Assembly (NCBI GenBank): GCA_030272815.1
Contig: JAJSZT010000012.1
Span: 1 to 32,000, forward strand
Length of the DNA stretch: 32,000 nucleotides
Direction of reading: 5' to 3'
Source: Deltaproteobacteria bacterium
Lineage (GTDB): Bacteria; Desulfobacterota; Desulfobacteria; Desulfobacterales; ETH-SRB1
Shown: positions 23,591 through 32,000 of the stretch, piece after piece
How positions within the stretch are numbered: position 1 is the first letter of the stretch
Layout of the letters: each line of letters opens with the position of its first letter
Position numbers and translations under genes: made by a program
The notes under the pieces: generated by a model
Database searches by the model: none
What the model saw: the letters and a program-made list of their open reading frames with translations, nothing else
What the model was told of the DNA's origin: nothing

Positions 23591-24676
23591 TTACTTTGTA
23601 ATGACAAAATTGAAATCCTTATCAGCCCCATATTTATTTTTGGCATATGTGGTCAGCACCCAATGCAGGCCTTCACTCATAGAATCAACTTTAGCTGATT
23701 TTGAGATGGAGACCGAGTTGATCATTATGTTAGACCGCGCCAGGATATAGCCATTTTGTTTCTTTACTTTACCAATGAGATTTTCCTTCAGTTCTGATGT
23801 GAAAATTGAAAATGAATTTAAACCGCCTGTGATACGATATTTAACAATAACGACTTGTTTTGACATTTTACTGCGAACTTTTTTTTCTGCAATATTTAAT
23901 CTCTGGGTCGCCCATTCAGCCAGTTCTTCTCTATTTTTGATCCATAAAGAAGCATCTGGTAATGCCGGCGCATTCAAAGACTGCTGATACCACTCTATCG
24001 ATTGCTGGTAATCCCTTGCCACGCCCTTGCCGTAAAAATAATAATCCCCGATCATTATTGCTGAAGCAGGCTCCCGGCTGGAATCAAACGCTTTTGTGAA
24101 CCATTTCAGCGCTTCCATATATTTGCCTTTATTATTAAAGAAAATGCCCATTTGATAAATGGCAAGCGGATTGCCGTTATCAGCCGATATCATTAACCAT
24201 TTTTTGTACTCTTCCTCTTTATCTTCACTTTTCAAGATGCCGGCTTTGTATAAAATGCCGAGATTGTATTGCGTCTTGCTGTATTTTCTATCAAAAAAAG
24301 ATTGATTTTCGATTAATTCATTAAAATATGATTCTCGTTTCTTAATATTTGCAGATACTATACTTCTAAGGACTGTGATTTTCTCTTTGTTGCCTGTAAT
24401 GTACGCATCCGGGAGATCGTCCGAATATAGTTCTCCAAGAAAGATAATTGCTTTAATATTACCTTTTTTTGCTGCGGTCTTAAGATATTTGACTCCCTTT
24501 TTCAGATCATTATTATCATCCTCTGATATCATCGCTATTCCTCTGGCATAATAATCTTGCGGGCTGCAATTCCAGCAGCCATCCCCAAATAGATAATAGA
24601 GCATGAAAATAACATAAATACCCAGGCAAATTCCAAGAAACAATGCTACAGACTTTATTTTTTTTTCTATCGTCAT
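23591..24676 (-). CDS. Membrane-anchored Sel1-repeat (TPR-like) protein, 361 aa
   Basis: One N-terminal membrane segment (SVALFLGICLGIYVIFMLYYL) is followed by Sel1-like repeats of about 36 residues. Examples are DYYARGIAMIS with GVKYLKTAAKKGNIKAI, YNLGILYKAGIL, AIYQMGIFFNNKGKYMEALKW and AIMIGDYYFYGKGVARDYQQ. Sel1 repeats form helical solenoids that hold protein partners, often in envelope complexes. The C-terminal 90 residues are a separate domain of unknown type (VVIVKYRITGGLNSFSIF). Its start is 36 bases downstream of the cytochrome operon end on the same strand, so read-through from the cytochromes is possible. Confidence 0.75.
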   Translation of the reverse strand: MTIEKKIKSVALFLGICLGIYVIFMLYYLFGDGCWNCSPQDYYARGIAMISEDDNNDLKKGVKYLKTAAKKGNIKAIIFLGELYSDDLPDAYITGNKEKITVLRSIVSANIKKRESYFNELIENQSFFDRKYSKTQYNLGILYKAGILKSEDKEEEYKKWLMISADNGNPLAIYQMGIFFNNKGKYMEALKWFTKAFDSSREPASAIMIGDYYFYGKGVARDYQQSIEWYQQSLNAPALPDASLWIKNREELAEWATQRLNIAEKKVRSKMSKQVVIVKYRITGGLNSFSIFTSELKENLIGKVKKQNGYILARSNIMINSVSISKSAKVDSMSEGLHWVLTTYAKNKYGADKDFNFVITK

Positions 24677-24711
24677 TTAGCGACCCTTTGGCTTTGTTTG
24701 GGGCACAATGT

Positions 24712-25560
24712 TTACGGTAACTGCAAAATCAGAGTATGCGAATCTCCGTGACAATCATTACAACTGCTGAATTTCTCAAGCAATTCCTTTGAATGGGGTT
24801 CCTGCCCATGACACTCCCGGCACATTGGAATATATCGGTGCTTATCAGCATGGCAATTGGCGCATTTAAGAAAACTATGTTTATTGTTGCTGCTCAATAA
24901 TTTGTTGCCGACATCAGCATGACAACCTGTACAGACAGTATCTGCCGCATCTTCGGTATAGCTGACCATCAAAGGTGAATGACTCGGGTGGCAGGCATTA
25001 CACCCCGAATTTTTGATAAATGGTGTATGCGTTTTATCATGGCATTCGATACAAGTCGGTATGTAGCCGTGCCTGTCGTGATGACATGAAGAGCATGCCG
25101 TGTCGGTATGTGCGCTAAGGTTTTGAGTTGTCTCGGCTGCCTGATCAATATGGCAGTTGCCGCAATCCTCAACCATTTTTTCAAAACTTAGACTATCTAC
25201 AGGTGCATGAGCATTTTCATGACACCGCAGGCAGTCTGGAAAACCAGCTCCATGGAATAGAGTATGGCAGTCAGAGCAGTTGGGGACAACGTCTTTCCAG
25301 TTTTTCCCCGGTTTATATGTGTGAAATATTTCGTGACATTTCTTACAAACCACCTGATGTGCTCCACCTTTGTCTCTAATGTCCGTAAAAACTGAAAAAT
25401 GACACCGGGCACAATCACGATTTGTGATCGGTTCGATTCTTTGCTCGTAAAACGCGGGACCACACTCTTCAGCAACGACATTAATCAACGAAAAGGCGCT
25501 CAAGCTCAAGTATATGATCAAAGTGTAACCAACAATGCTGGCGAAAAACTTTCTTCCCAT
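24712..25560 (-). CDS. Twelve-haem c-type cytochrome, 282 aa
   Basis: Electron carrier exported to the periplasm. Twelve CXXCH motifs are visible (CARCH, CKKCH, CSDCH, CLRCH, CGNCH, CSSCH, CIECH, CNACH, CTGCH, CANCH, CRECH, CNDCH), one per 20 or so residues, with many extra histidines for bis-His ligation. The N-terminus is a signal sequence/anchor (FFASIVGYTLIIYLSLSAF). The frame runs to an ATG at 25644, but the start at 25560 gives the normal signal peptide and removes an overlap with the gene upstream. It is the last of three cytochrome genes on this strand, following the previous stop by 41 bases. Confidence 0.88.
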   Translation of the reverse strand: MGRKFFASIVGYTLIIYLSLSAFSLINVVAEECGPAFYEQRIEPITNRDCARCHFSVFTDIRDKGGAHQVVCKKCHEIFHTYKPGKNWKDVVPNCSDCHTLFHGAGFPDCLRCHENAHAPVDSLSFEKMVEDCGNCHIDQAAETTQNLSAHTDTACSSCHHDRHGYIPTCIECHDKTHTPFIKNSGCNACHPSHSPLMVSYTEDAADTVCTGCHADVGNKLLSSNNKHSFLKCANCHADKHRYIPMCRECHGQEPHSKELLEKFSSCNDCHGDSHTLILQLP

Positions 25561-25601
25561 TTTGTGTCCCCATCTTCTATTTTGATGGTTTAAATTTTTC
25601 C

Positions 25602-26864
25602 CTACTTGATCAATCCATGGGGATCTTGATGACATGTACGGCAATCCGGAAATTTTGCATGAATATCGTATTTATGCGGTTCCCCATGGCATGTTTTGCA
25701 TTTAAGTAAACTTTTATGCTTGTTTTTATGACAATACACACATCCTAATTCATGATGTTTTGTATGACTTACTGTTGACATCTTTTCCCCCACAAGTTCA
25801 TGGCAGATTAAACAGAAAGACGGATCAATGTCTTCTCCATAGATTACTTCCAGCGGCATATGGGGTTTATGGCATCGCAGACAATCATTAAGGGTCATCT
25901 CCTGTGTATGGCTTTCATGGCATTCCATACATGATGAAGATTCGCCATGCTTTACATGGCATTCAGTGCAGTCTAATCCGGCGTGTTCGCTCGGATGTGC
26001 CTTCATCTCTTTATCCTGGTCCGGATGGCAGGATACACAGGCCGAGTTAACAGAATCGGCCTTGCTCAGATCCATCTCCATGGGATAATGAGGATGGTGG
26101 CATGACGCACAATTTTCCACCTTATAGTGTGGTTTATCTGACGGCGCATGACACAGAGAACATTTTGGAATAACATTTTTTTCAGCAGGAGGATGCTGTT
26201 GATGGCAATCGATACATTTGACTGATTTGTGCGCTCCTCCACGCTCGTTAACTGCATTTACTGTTTCATCATGACAACTGGCGCATAAAGCCGGAAGAAC
26301 TACAGCATCATACTTGATTGCTAAGGGACGATGAGGTTTATGACAAAGGAAGCAGTCCTTATCGTTCATTTCAGGTGAATGGGTTTTATGACATTCCAGG
26401 CATGCAGTAGATTCGCCATGCTGTAAATGGCACTTTTTGCAGTCTAATTCGGAATGTGCACTTGGATATGTCCGGTTCTCTTGCCCTTCGGCTGGATGGC
26501 AGGATACACAGGCCGGTTTTACATTATCGATTTTGCTCAGATCCATCTCTTTGGGGTAATGTGGATGATGGCACTTTTTGCACTCTTTTAGAGCATAATG
26601 GGAACTTGTATCAGGTGAGTGACAAGCACTGCATTTCGGAATGATATTTTTCCCATGGGGGGGATGCTCCTCGTGACAATCAATACAACCGACTTCTGTT
26701 TTATGTAATGCCCCCCGCTCGTTGATTTCCCGTATGTTGCGCGGATGGCACTTGATACAGTCCCCTTCGGCTAATTTAAGAGAATTATTCTCAGCCAAAG
26801 ACAAGGTGCTAAAGAGAAGCATAGCTAAACAACCAATAATACTGATAAACACCTTTTTTATCAT
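25602..26864 (-). CDS. Twenty-haem c-type cytochrome with duplicated eight-haem module, 420 aa
   Basis: Twenty CXXCH motifs can be counted after a signal peptide (IKKVFISIIGCLAMLLFSTLSLA). Haems 1-8 and 9-16 repeat the same order and spacers: a GG/GALHK loop then CIDCH, HPP-x-x-KN-x-IPKCS, CHHPHYP-x-EMDLSK, CVSCHP, HGES, and CHKPH at the eighth. A four-haem C-terminal block follows (CLICH, CVYCH, CKTCH, CRTCH). A Shine-Dalgarno (GGAGG, 7 bases before) supports the start at 26864 rather than the longer frame to 26945, which would read through a tandem repeat. It is predicted to be periplasmic and to conduct electrons, perhaps to the outer surface; the partner is unknown. Confidence 0.9.
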   Translation of the reverse strand: MIKKVFISIIGCLAMLLFSTLSLAENNSLKLAEGDCIKCHPRNIREINERGALHKTEVGCIDCHEEHPPHGKNIIPKCSACHSPDTSSHYALKECKKCHHPHYPKEMDLSKIDNVKPACVSCHPAEGQENRTYPSAHSELDCKKCHLQHGESTACLECHKTHSPEMNDKDCFLCHKPHRPLAIKYDAVVLPALCASCHDETVNAVNERGGAHKSVKCIDCHQQHPPAEKNVIPKCSLCHAPSDKPHYKVENCASCHHPHYPMEMDLSKADSVNSACVSCHPDQDKEMKAHPSEHAGLDCTECHVKHGESSSCMECHESHTQEMTLNDCLRCHKPHMPLEVIYGEDIDPSFCLICHELVGEKMSTVSHTKHHELGCVYCHKNKHKSLLKCKTCHGEPHKYDIHAKFPDCRTCHQDPHGLIK

Positions 26865-26881
26865 TTCTGTGCCTCCACTTT

Positions 26882-26960
26882 CAGGGTCCAGGGTCCAGGG
26901 TTCAGGATCCAGGGTCCAGGGTTTTAACCATGAACCGTTGAACACTGAACCCTTGAACCT
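26882..26960. repeat. GGTCCAGG-type tandem repeat between two cytochrome genes
   Basis: Units of the kind AGGGTCCAGGGTTCAGGATCC are repeated at 26882-26921. They are followed by TGAACC(N)TTGAAC-type units at 26929-26960. Non-coding. Such repeats expand easily and could alter the spacing between the cytochrome genes. Confidence 0.6.
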
Positions 26961-26974
26961 AAGCAGTTTATTTT

Positions 26975-27955
26975 CTACTCTGCTAATGCATGAGGATTAT
27001 TATGACAGTCAAGGCATAACGGGTATCGTTCATGCATAGAGGCGCCATGCAGATCTGCGTCGTGGCATTCGTCACATTGTGTAACTGCCATATGCTCGCT
27101 TTCATGACATTCTATGCAACCCATTTCAGAATGAGCTTTCTTGCTTGACGCAAGGGCATTGCCCACATCTTCATGACAGCAAGCGCAGTAATTATTGGGA
27201 ATACCATCAGCATAATTGACTGCTTTGGGACTATGCGGCTTGTGACAGGCGAGACAATCCGCATGGGTCATTTCCTCAGCATGGGGAGTATGACAATCCG
27301 CACAGTTAGCCCACTCACGATGAACCATATGGCATTCAGTACAATTCAAACCAGCGTGTTCGCTCGGTTTGGCTTCCATTTCTTTACCTTGAGCCGGGTG
27401 ACATGAAAGGCAGGCAGACGCATCGATTTCACCGAACTCCATCTCAGTGGGATAATGCGGGTAATGGCAAGCGCTGCAATTTTTGATGTTATAATGCGTT
27501 GCATCTCCAGGATCATGACACATTTCACATGTTGGAATCGGATTTTTTCCAAGGGGTGGATGTTCCAGGTGACATTCGCTGCAACCTAGTGACTGGTGTA
27601 ATCCGCCACGTTCGTTGATATCTTTGACAGCATATGGATGACATTTTGTACAGTCCTGATCTTCTAATGGAACTATATCAAAATCGGCCGGCTTAACCTC
27701 AACTGGCGGCGTGGGTTCCGGTGCAGCTTCAACAGTTGGCTCAACTTCCGCTACAGGTTCCGGTGCAGCTTCCGGCGCGGGTTCCGGCGCGGGTTCCGGT
27801 GCATGTTCTGCCACAGGTTCCATCTGAATTTCTTCTGTCGGAGTCGGCTGAACTTCTTCTGTCGGAGTCGTTTGAATTATTGTCAGAAACCAGATGCCAA
27901 AGAAAATTAGCACTATTATAAAGCCCAACGTAATGATATAATTCTTTTTTTCCAT
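26975..27955 (-). CDS. Membrane-anchored twelve-haem cytochrome with Pro/Glu linker, 326 aa
   Basis: An N-terminal membrane anchor (YIITLGFIIVLIFFGIWFL) is followed by a linker of about 65 residues made of Pro-Glu-Ala repeats (PEPAPEPAPEAAPEP), then twelve CXXCH motifs. The first eight correspond in order and spacers to the eight-haem module found twice in the downstream gene (RGGLHQS, HPPLGKNPIPTC, CHYPHYPTEME, CLSCHP, CLACHKPH). The last four match its C-terminal block (CACCH, CIECH, CDECH, CLDCH). A good Shine-Dalgarno (AAGGAGAT) is present. It is the first gene of the set; the linker would hold the haem part away from the membrane. Confidence 0.9.
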   Translation of the reverse strand: MEKKNYIITLGFIIVLIFFGIWFLTIIQTTPTEEVQPTPTEEIQMEPVAEHAPEPAPEPAPEAAPEPVAEVEPTVEAAPEPTPPVEVKPADFDIVPLEDQDCTKCHPYAVKDINERGGLHQSLGCSECHLEHPPLGKNPIPTCEMCHDPGDATHYNIKNCSACHYPHYPTEMEFGEIDASACLSCHPAQGKEMEAKPSEHAGLNCTECHMVHREWANCADCHTPHAEEMTHADCLACHKPHSPKAVNYADGIPNNYCACCHEDVGNALASSKKAHSEMGCIECHESEHMAVTQCDECHDADLHGASMHERYPLCLDCHNNPHALAE

Positions 27956-28115
27956 TCCCTATCTCCTTTTCCCACTCTTTTGCAAGCTAATGTGATCTCC
28001 TAAATACTCATTAAAAACAAGAAATTAAGCGGCTCTTCCTTTTTTATAATTTCTGAAGGGAGGCCGGGATATTTTTTGATTTTCAAAATTTTTATTATAC
28101 TAAGGGCTCACTCAA

Positions 28116-28266
28116 AGTTAAGCGATTTTTTGCGAAGAAATGTGCCAAGATCTTGATGCAGCAAGGTTTGCGAAAAGCGCAGACATACCAATGGATATCT
28201 CGAGACTTTTCGCAAACCTTGCTGCGCAAGAGATTGGTGCAGGTCGAGTAAAAAATCGCTTGGTTT
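28116..28266. repeat. 150-bp imperfect palindrome
   Basis: AAGCGATTTTTT at 28120 pairs with AAAAAATCGCTT at 28250. GCAGCAAGGTTTGCGAAAAG in the left arm pairs with CTTTTCGCAAACCTTGCTGC in the right arm. The weaker middle parts also pair. One arm recurs alone at 4773-4830. No coding frame; a candidate MITE or a remnant of one. Confidence 0.75.
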
Positions 28267-28429
28267 AGGTTATACTATTAATTATGCTTTTTTACAATAA
28301 ATTTATTTGGGGAGAGCGCTACCTTCGTTTAATTTTACGCAAATAAAAGTATTCCTGCCACTTTCTTCCGGGAATTAAGCAGGTATTTACCTGAAAGAGA
28401 ATATTGCTACTATAACTAAAACGTTAATC

Positions 28430-28617
28430 TACTTATGCACTTTACTCTTGTCACTAAATACGCTATCTTTTTTGAGTATGAGCGATGCGTTTCTACGAAA
28501 CTTAGTGGGATTTACCGAACGCTTTGCCAGTGAAGAAGCGTGTATGCTTTATTTGATGACTATCAATCTTAAATATATCGAGAAATCACTGGACAACAAG
28601 AACAAAGTGCATAAGTA
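28430..28617. mobile_element. Short IS-derived element (MITE) with inverted ends
   Basis: The ends are TACTTATGCACTTTACTCTT and AAGAACAAAGTGCATAAGTA, an inverted repeat with two mismatches. The 188-base body holds the start of a transposase-like frame (28478-28618), as in MITEs formed by internal deletion of an IS. The rest of 27956-28663 shows no gene. Confidence 0.65.
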
Positions 28618-28618
28618 A
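28478..28618 (+). pseudogene. Transposase N-terminal remnant (IS1595-like), 46 codons
   Basis: The frame reads FLRNLVGFTERFASEEACML then YLMTINLKYIEKS and a stop inside the right terminal repeat. The F-x-x-RF-x-x-EEAC-x-x-YL pattern resembles the start of IS1595/ISXO2-type transposases. The zinc ribbon and catalytic core are missing. Confidence 0.5.
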
Positions 28619-28663
28619 AATCATTAAATTATATCATAAATTTTTTAAACAGGAGAAAAAACC

Positions 28664-29968
28664 ATTTCTCACAGATCAGCAATAAAAGTTTTTTTATGGT
28701 TTTATAACTTAGTTTGGAAAATAGTTATACCGGTACTTAGATTAAACAAACGTTTTGCCGACGGATATGAGCAGAGAATACTTAAAAAAAAGTTACCAAA
28801 AGCGGATCTATGGATTCAAGCTGCATCAGTCGGCGAATCATATCTGGCATGTGAAATCCTAAAAAATTTAAGGTTATCATATCCAATCAAGGTTATAGTA
28901 ACGACCAATACTCATCAGGGATTAGAAATCCTTGAACGATCGATTATAGATATTATCAAGGATCACAGAGAACTAAGCGTATTTCTGGCATATTTCCCTT
29001 TTGACAAGCCGTCTATTATGAAAAAAGCTGCAAGGCAGGTCTGCCCCAAAATTATGGTGCTCCTGGAATCTGAAATCTGGCCAGGCCTTCTGCACGCGCT
29101 AAAACAACATGATTGTATAACAATTATTATAAACGGCAGAATAACTCAGAAAAGTTTGCGGAGGTACCTTGCATGGCCCTTAATATGGCGAACTATCAGG
29201 CCGGATAAAATCTTCGCTATATCTGAAAAGGATGCGAGTCGATTTGCCAAATTATTTGATTTTAATAACGTAAATGTTATGCCGAATATAAAATTCGATC
29301 GCCTTGGCTATACTGAAAGTCTTTCCGATACGTCAGACACCCTTGAATTAATCATTGCGCCTGGTACGTATTTAATAATACTAGGTTCTGTCAGACAAGA
29401 GGAGGAACCTGCGGTTGAAAAAATTATCCTTGATATACGGCGCAGGCAGCCAGTTACAGTTATTGGTCTGTTTCCAAGACATCTGCAAAGAATAAAATAC
29501 TGGAAAAATGCCTTAGACAACTTATCAATACCCTTTATATTGCGTTCAAATGCAAAGGCTCATGTTCAGCCCGGCACTATTATATTATGGGATACATTTG
29601 GTGAGCTGAACTTTGCATACAGGCATTCAAAAGCAGCTTTTGTCGGCGGAAGTCTTGCGCCTCTGGGTGGACAAAATTTTCTGGAAGCTTTAACAAGTGG
29701 CATTATCCCTGTTATCGGACCTTACTGGGAAAATTTTTACTGGGTAGGCAATGAGATAATAAAACATGGTCTTGTTCGCATTGCTTCGGACTGGAGGGAA
29801 GTTGCTGATATCCTGATAGAAAATACAAAAAAGCCTTCTTCATATGAAGATGTGCTTAACAAAGCTCTCACGTATCTAAAAAAGCGCCAGGGTGGTACAA
29901 CCCAAGCATGTAATATTATAACAGAAATTCTAAATAAAAAATATAAGGAACTTTCCTGCAATGAATAA
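28664..29968 (+). CDS. waaA: 3-deoxy-D-manno-octulosonic acid transferase WaaA (KdtA), likely ATT start
   Basis: It transfers Kdo to lipid A at the inner membrane during LPS synthesis. It has an N-terminal membrane-proximal helix, [19 protein letters not shown] with the catalytic-region Glu, [21 protein letters not shown] and [12 protein letters not shown]. Its C-terminal glycosyltransferase domain has [19 protein letters not shown] and [10 protein letters not shown]. The frame is open from a stop at 28646 and contains no ATG, GTG or TTG before the ATG at 29018, which would cut off the first 118 conserved residues. AGGAG at 28651-28655 stands 8 bases before an ATT at 28664; starting there gives 434 aa, the normal family length. 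It overlaps kdsB by 8 bases. Confidence 0.88.
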   Translation: MSHRSAIKVFLWFYNLVWKIVIPVLRLNKRFADGYEQRILKKKLPKADLWIQAASVGESYLACEILKNLRLSYPIKVIVTTNTHQGLEILERSIIDIIKDHRELSVFLAYFPFDKPSIMKKAARQVCPKIMVLLESEIWPGLLHALKQHDCITIIINGRITQKSLRRYLAWPLIWRTIRPDKIFAISEKDASRFAKLFDFNNVNVMPNIKFDRLGYTESLSDTSDTLELIIAPGTYLIILGSVRQEEEPAVEKIILDIRRRQPVTVIGLFPRHLQRIKYWKNALDNLSIPFILRSNAKAHVQPGTIILWDTFGELNFAYRHSKAAFVGGSLAPLGGQNFLEALTSGIIPVIGPYWENFYWVGNEIIKHGLVRIASDWREVADILIENTKKPSSYEDVLNKALTYLKKRQGGTTQACNIITEILNKKYKELSCNE

Positions 29969-30704
29969 ACTTCCAATATTTTATGGCATAATTCCGGCAC
30001 GTTATGCTTCCAAGCGTTTTCAGGGCAAACCACTGGCCAAAATACTTGGAAAACCCATGTTCTGGCATGTTTATGAGCGCGCCAGAAAGTGTCTGGAACT
30101 ATCCCAGATTGTACTGGCCACAGATGATGAACGGATTGCCTCAAGCGCAAAATCACTGAACGTGCCTGTTGTTATGACACGCAATGACCACATAAGCGGC
30201 ACCGACCGCGTGCTGGAAGCAGCAGAAAAACTCTGTGTGCCTGAAAATGCGGTTATTGTTAACATACAGGGCGATGAACCCACACTTGAACCGGACATGC
30301 TTAGCGAGCTAGTCCAACCCCTTGAATCGCCGGAAATTCATGTAACCACTTTGGCAAGAAAAATTCATTCAAAGGAAGCTGAAAATCCTGATCTTGTCAA
30401 GGTAGTCTTTGCTAAAGATCATAAAGCTCTATATTTTTCACGCGCTCCTGTACCTGTGAGCCGCAACGGCAAGAAAGACGAGCTGTATGGTCACATCGGT
30501 TTGTATGCCTTCCGTATGAAAATTTTAAGACAATTTGTTATTCTTGGCCCGAGCCGTCTTGAGGTCGTTGAAAAGCTTGAACAGCTACGCCTGCTTGAAA
30601 ACGGAATTCCAATACATGTTGTAATAACAAATTACCGAAGTATAGGTGTAGACCGTCTGGAAGATATAAAAACTGTAAGCAAAATTCTTCAGGGGGAAAA
30701 TTAA
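29961..30704 (+). CDS. kdsB: CMP-Kdo synthetase (3-deoxy-manno-octulosonate cytidylyltransferase) KdsB
   Basis: It activates Kdo with CTP to give CMP-Kdo, the donor used by WaaA, which is encoded just before it. The protein is 247 aa, as expected. Its motifs are [19 protein letters not shown] (nucleotide-binding N-terminus), [37 protein letters not shown] (metal-binding D) and a C-terminal [14 protein letters not shown]. It overlaps the waaA end by 8 bases and is probably translationally coupled. AAGGA lies about 10 bases before the ATG. Confidence 0.95.
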   Translation: MNKLPIFYGIIPARYASKRFQGKPLAKILGKPMFWHVYERARKCLELSQIVLATDDERIASSAKSLNVPVVMTRNDHISGTDRVLEAAEKLCVPENAVIVNIQGDEPTLEPDMLSELVQPLESPEIHVTTLARKIHSKEAENPDLVKVVFAKDHKALYFSRAPVPVSRNGKKDELYGHIGLYAFRMKILRQFVILGPSRLEVVEKLEQLRLLENGIPIHVVITNYRSIGVDRLEDIKTVSKILQGEN

Positions 30705-30781
30705 TGTAAAAGTTACTTTCAAATAACTAAAATAATAATTACATTATTTTCATAAGATATAAAATTTTGCAGTTTATTATT

Positions 30782-32000
30782 ATGAAACCTCAGCAAACAA
30801 ATACATGTAAAAGTGTAATACTTGTTTCTATGCCTTGGTCACTTTTCAGCCGCCCATCCATTCAGATAGGTACTCTGAAAGCATATTTAAAATTACAGTT
30901 CCCCTGTCTCAATATTGCGGCTCATCACTTTTATTTAAAGGTGGCTGAAACTATAGGCTACAAACTATATCATTCTATTTCAGAAAGCACCTGGCTTGCT
31001 GAGACTATATATGCTGCCATGTTATCCCCTGAAAAACTTAAAACTATTGAAAAGATCTTTTATAGGGAAGCTGGAGTTAAGCCTCTGTTTCGCAAATTAA
31101 GTTTTAAAGAACTTGTTTCAAAGGTAAGAAAGGTTACCGATTCTTTTATTGAAAGCATAAACTGGAACAAATTTTGTCTTGCAGGTTTTTCTGTATCTCA
31201 GTGTCAGCTAACTTCCTCGCTTTATATCATTAAGCAAATAAAAATAAAACATCCTGCCCTTAAAATTGTATTAGGAGGTTCGACATTTGCCGGCGCATCA
31301 AAAGAGGTATTTAAGTTAATCTCGGAGATAGATTTCGTGGTCAAAGGCGAAGGTGAGTTACCTTTAAGCCAATTAGTACATCACCTCGGCATTTATAGTA
31401 AAACAGATAAAATCCCTTCCATTAAGGGTGTAATCTCAAGAGAATCCATAGAAGATGATAATTCAGATATATTCTATCAAATGGAAATGCTGAACAGTCT
31501 TCCAATGCCGGACTATGACGATTATTTTGACCTGCTTCAAACATTTGGTTCAAAAAAAACTTTTTTTCCCACTATTTTATGTGAAATTTCCAGGGGATGC
31601 TGGTGGCGCTATGCACAAAGATCGAAAAAAATCAAGGGATGCGCTTTTTGCAATCTAAACCTTCAGTGGGATGGCTATAGATCAAAAGGCCATTCTAAAG
31701 TGGTTTCCGAAGTTGATAAGCTTACTTCCAAGTATAAGTCTCTATCTGTAGCCTTTACTGATAATGCGCTTCCGGTTAAAGAGTCTAAAAAAGTTTTTAC
31801 TCAACTGAAAGAGCTTAAAAAGGATTTTCGTTTTTTTTCTGAAATACGAGCTACAACAACCATGGAAAATCTTAAAATAATGCGTGATGCAGGAATGAGT
31901 GAAGTACAGATCGGCATAGAGTCGCTTAGCACCAGGCTGCTCAAAAAACTGAATAAAGGAACTACGGCCATACAAAATTTAGAAATTATGAAAAATTGCG
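30782..32000 (+). CDS. B12-binding radical SAM protein, RiPP-maturation type (partial)
   Basis: The frame is open from ATG at 30782 through the window end (406 codons visible). The N-terminus (SVILVSMPWSLFSRPSIQIG, TLKAYL) and a later VLGGSTFAG look like a cobalamin-binding Rossmann domain. The radical SAM iron-sulfur ligands are C273, C287 and C290 (EISRGCWW ... GCAFCNLN), followed by YRSKGHSKVVSEV, FTDNALPV and VQIGIESLS. The RGCWW and FCxLN context resembles the RiPP-maturation radical SAM family (TIGR03975-like, from memory). Thirteen residues separate the first two cysteines, more than I expect for that family. Substrate unknown; no precursor peptide is visible upstream. The start has no strong Shine-Dalgarno, and 77 bases separate it from kdsB. 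Confidence 0.75.
   Translation, partial: MKPQQTNTCKSVILVSMPWSLFSRPSIQIGTLKAYLKLQFPCLNIAAHHFYLKVAETIGYKLYHSISESTWLAETIYAAMLSPEKLKTIEKIFYREAGVKPLFRKLSFKELVSKVRKVTDSFIESINWNKFCLAGFSVSQCQLTSSLYIIKQIKIKHPALKIVLGGSTFAGASKEVFKLISEIDFVVKGEGELPLSQLVHHLGIYSKTDKIPSIKGVISRESIEDDNSDIFYQMEMLNSLPMPDYDDYFDLLQTFGSKKTFFPTILCEISRGCWWRYAQRSKKIKGCAFCNLNLQWDGYRSKGHSKVVSEVDKLTSKYKSLSVAFTDNALPVKESKKVFTQLKELKKDFRFFSEIRATTTMENLKIMRDAGMSEVQIGIESLSTRLLKKLNKGTTAIQNLEIMKNC

Noticed and set aside
25561-25644. Longer start for the 12-haem cytochrome
   Set aside because: It would overlap the upstream gene and put 28 polar residues before the signal sequence.
26882-26960. Possible CRISPR array between cytochrome genes
   Set aside because: Units are short, unequal and without spacers; this is a simple tandem repeat.

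Overview
The window looks like a low-GC member of the Desulfobacterota (Desulfobacterales-like sulfate-reducer lineage). The clues are an adenosylcobalamin-dependent ribonucleotide reductase, three very large multihaem c-type cytochromes in a row, Kdo/LPS genes (waaA-kdsB), and many small dispersed repeats and decayed insertion sequences. This lineage call is an inference from gene content. No rRNA or tRNA gene was seen.

Layout. 1-225 is the 3' end of an unrecognised gene. 357-3871 (minus) is a housekeeping block, rsmD-coaD-nrdJ. 3872-5132 is mostly gene-poor: an epimerase-like remnant, a possible group II intron 5' end, a small repeat-rich lipoprotein gene with its terminator, and hairpin repeats. 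5133-5768 is an OmpA-like lipoprotein. 5983-8250 is an accessory patch: an intact PIN/RHH toxin-antitoxin pair, a second pair whose toxin is cut off, a 106-bp MITE, octamer repeats, and decayed four-helix-bundle (S23) genes.

8357-15543 is a decayed type III CRISPR-Cas locus read on the minus strand. In transcription order it holds a cut cas6, an IS200-type transposase remnant, a cas10 lacking both its HD and GGDD ends, a small RAMP-like tail, a nucleotidyltransferase plus a 62-aa protein, Csx20, a Card1/Can2-type CARF nuclease, cas1, two different cas2 genes, a leader and a one-spacer array. Two eroded repeats of the same orientation lie beyond the array. A complete second cas6 sits 6 kb away (21527-22477). 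It is separated from the locus by a plus-strand AAA/DUF4143 ATPase with a clear promoter and operator, and by a 1389-aa envelope protein of unknown function.

22689-24676 (minus) encodes a four-TM protein and a Sel1-repeat protein, separated by the second copy of the 106-bp MITE. 24712-27955 (minus) encodes three cytochromes with 12, 20 and 12 CXXCH motifs. 27956-28663 has no intact gene but holds a 150-bp imperfect palindrome and an IS-derived MITE. 28664-30704 (plus) is waaA-kdsB, with waaA apparently starting at ATT. The window ends inside a B12-binding radical SAM protein of the RiPP-maturation type (30782 onward).

Main point: the adaptation genes and two cyclic-oligoadenylate-linked proteins (Card1/Can2, Csx20) look intact, while the local cas10 can no longer encode the cyclase or HD nuclease and the csm backbone genes are gone. 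Either the locus is dying, or these parts work with another type III effector elsewhere in the genome.
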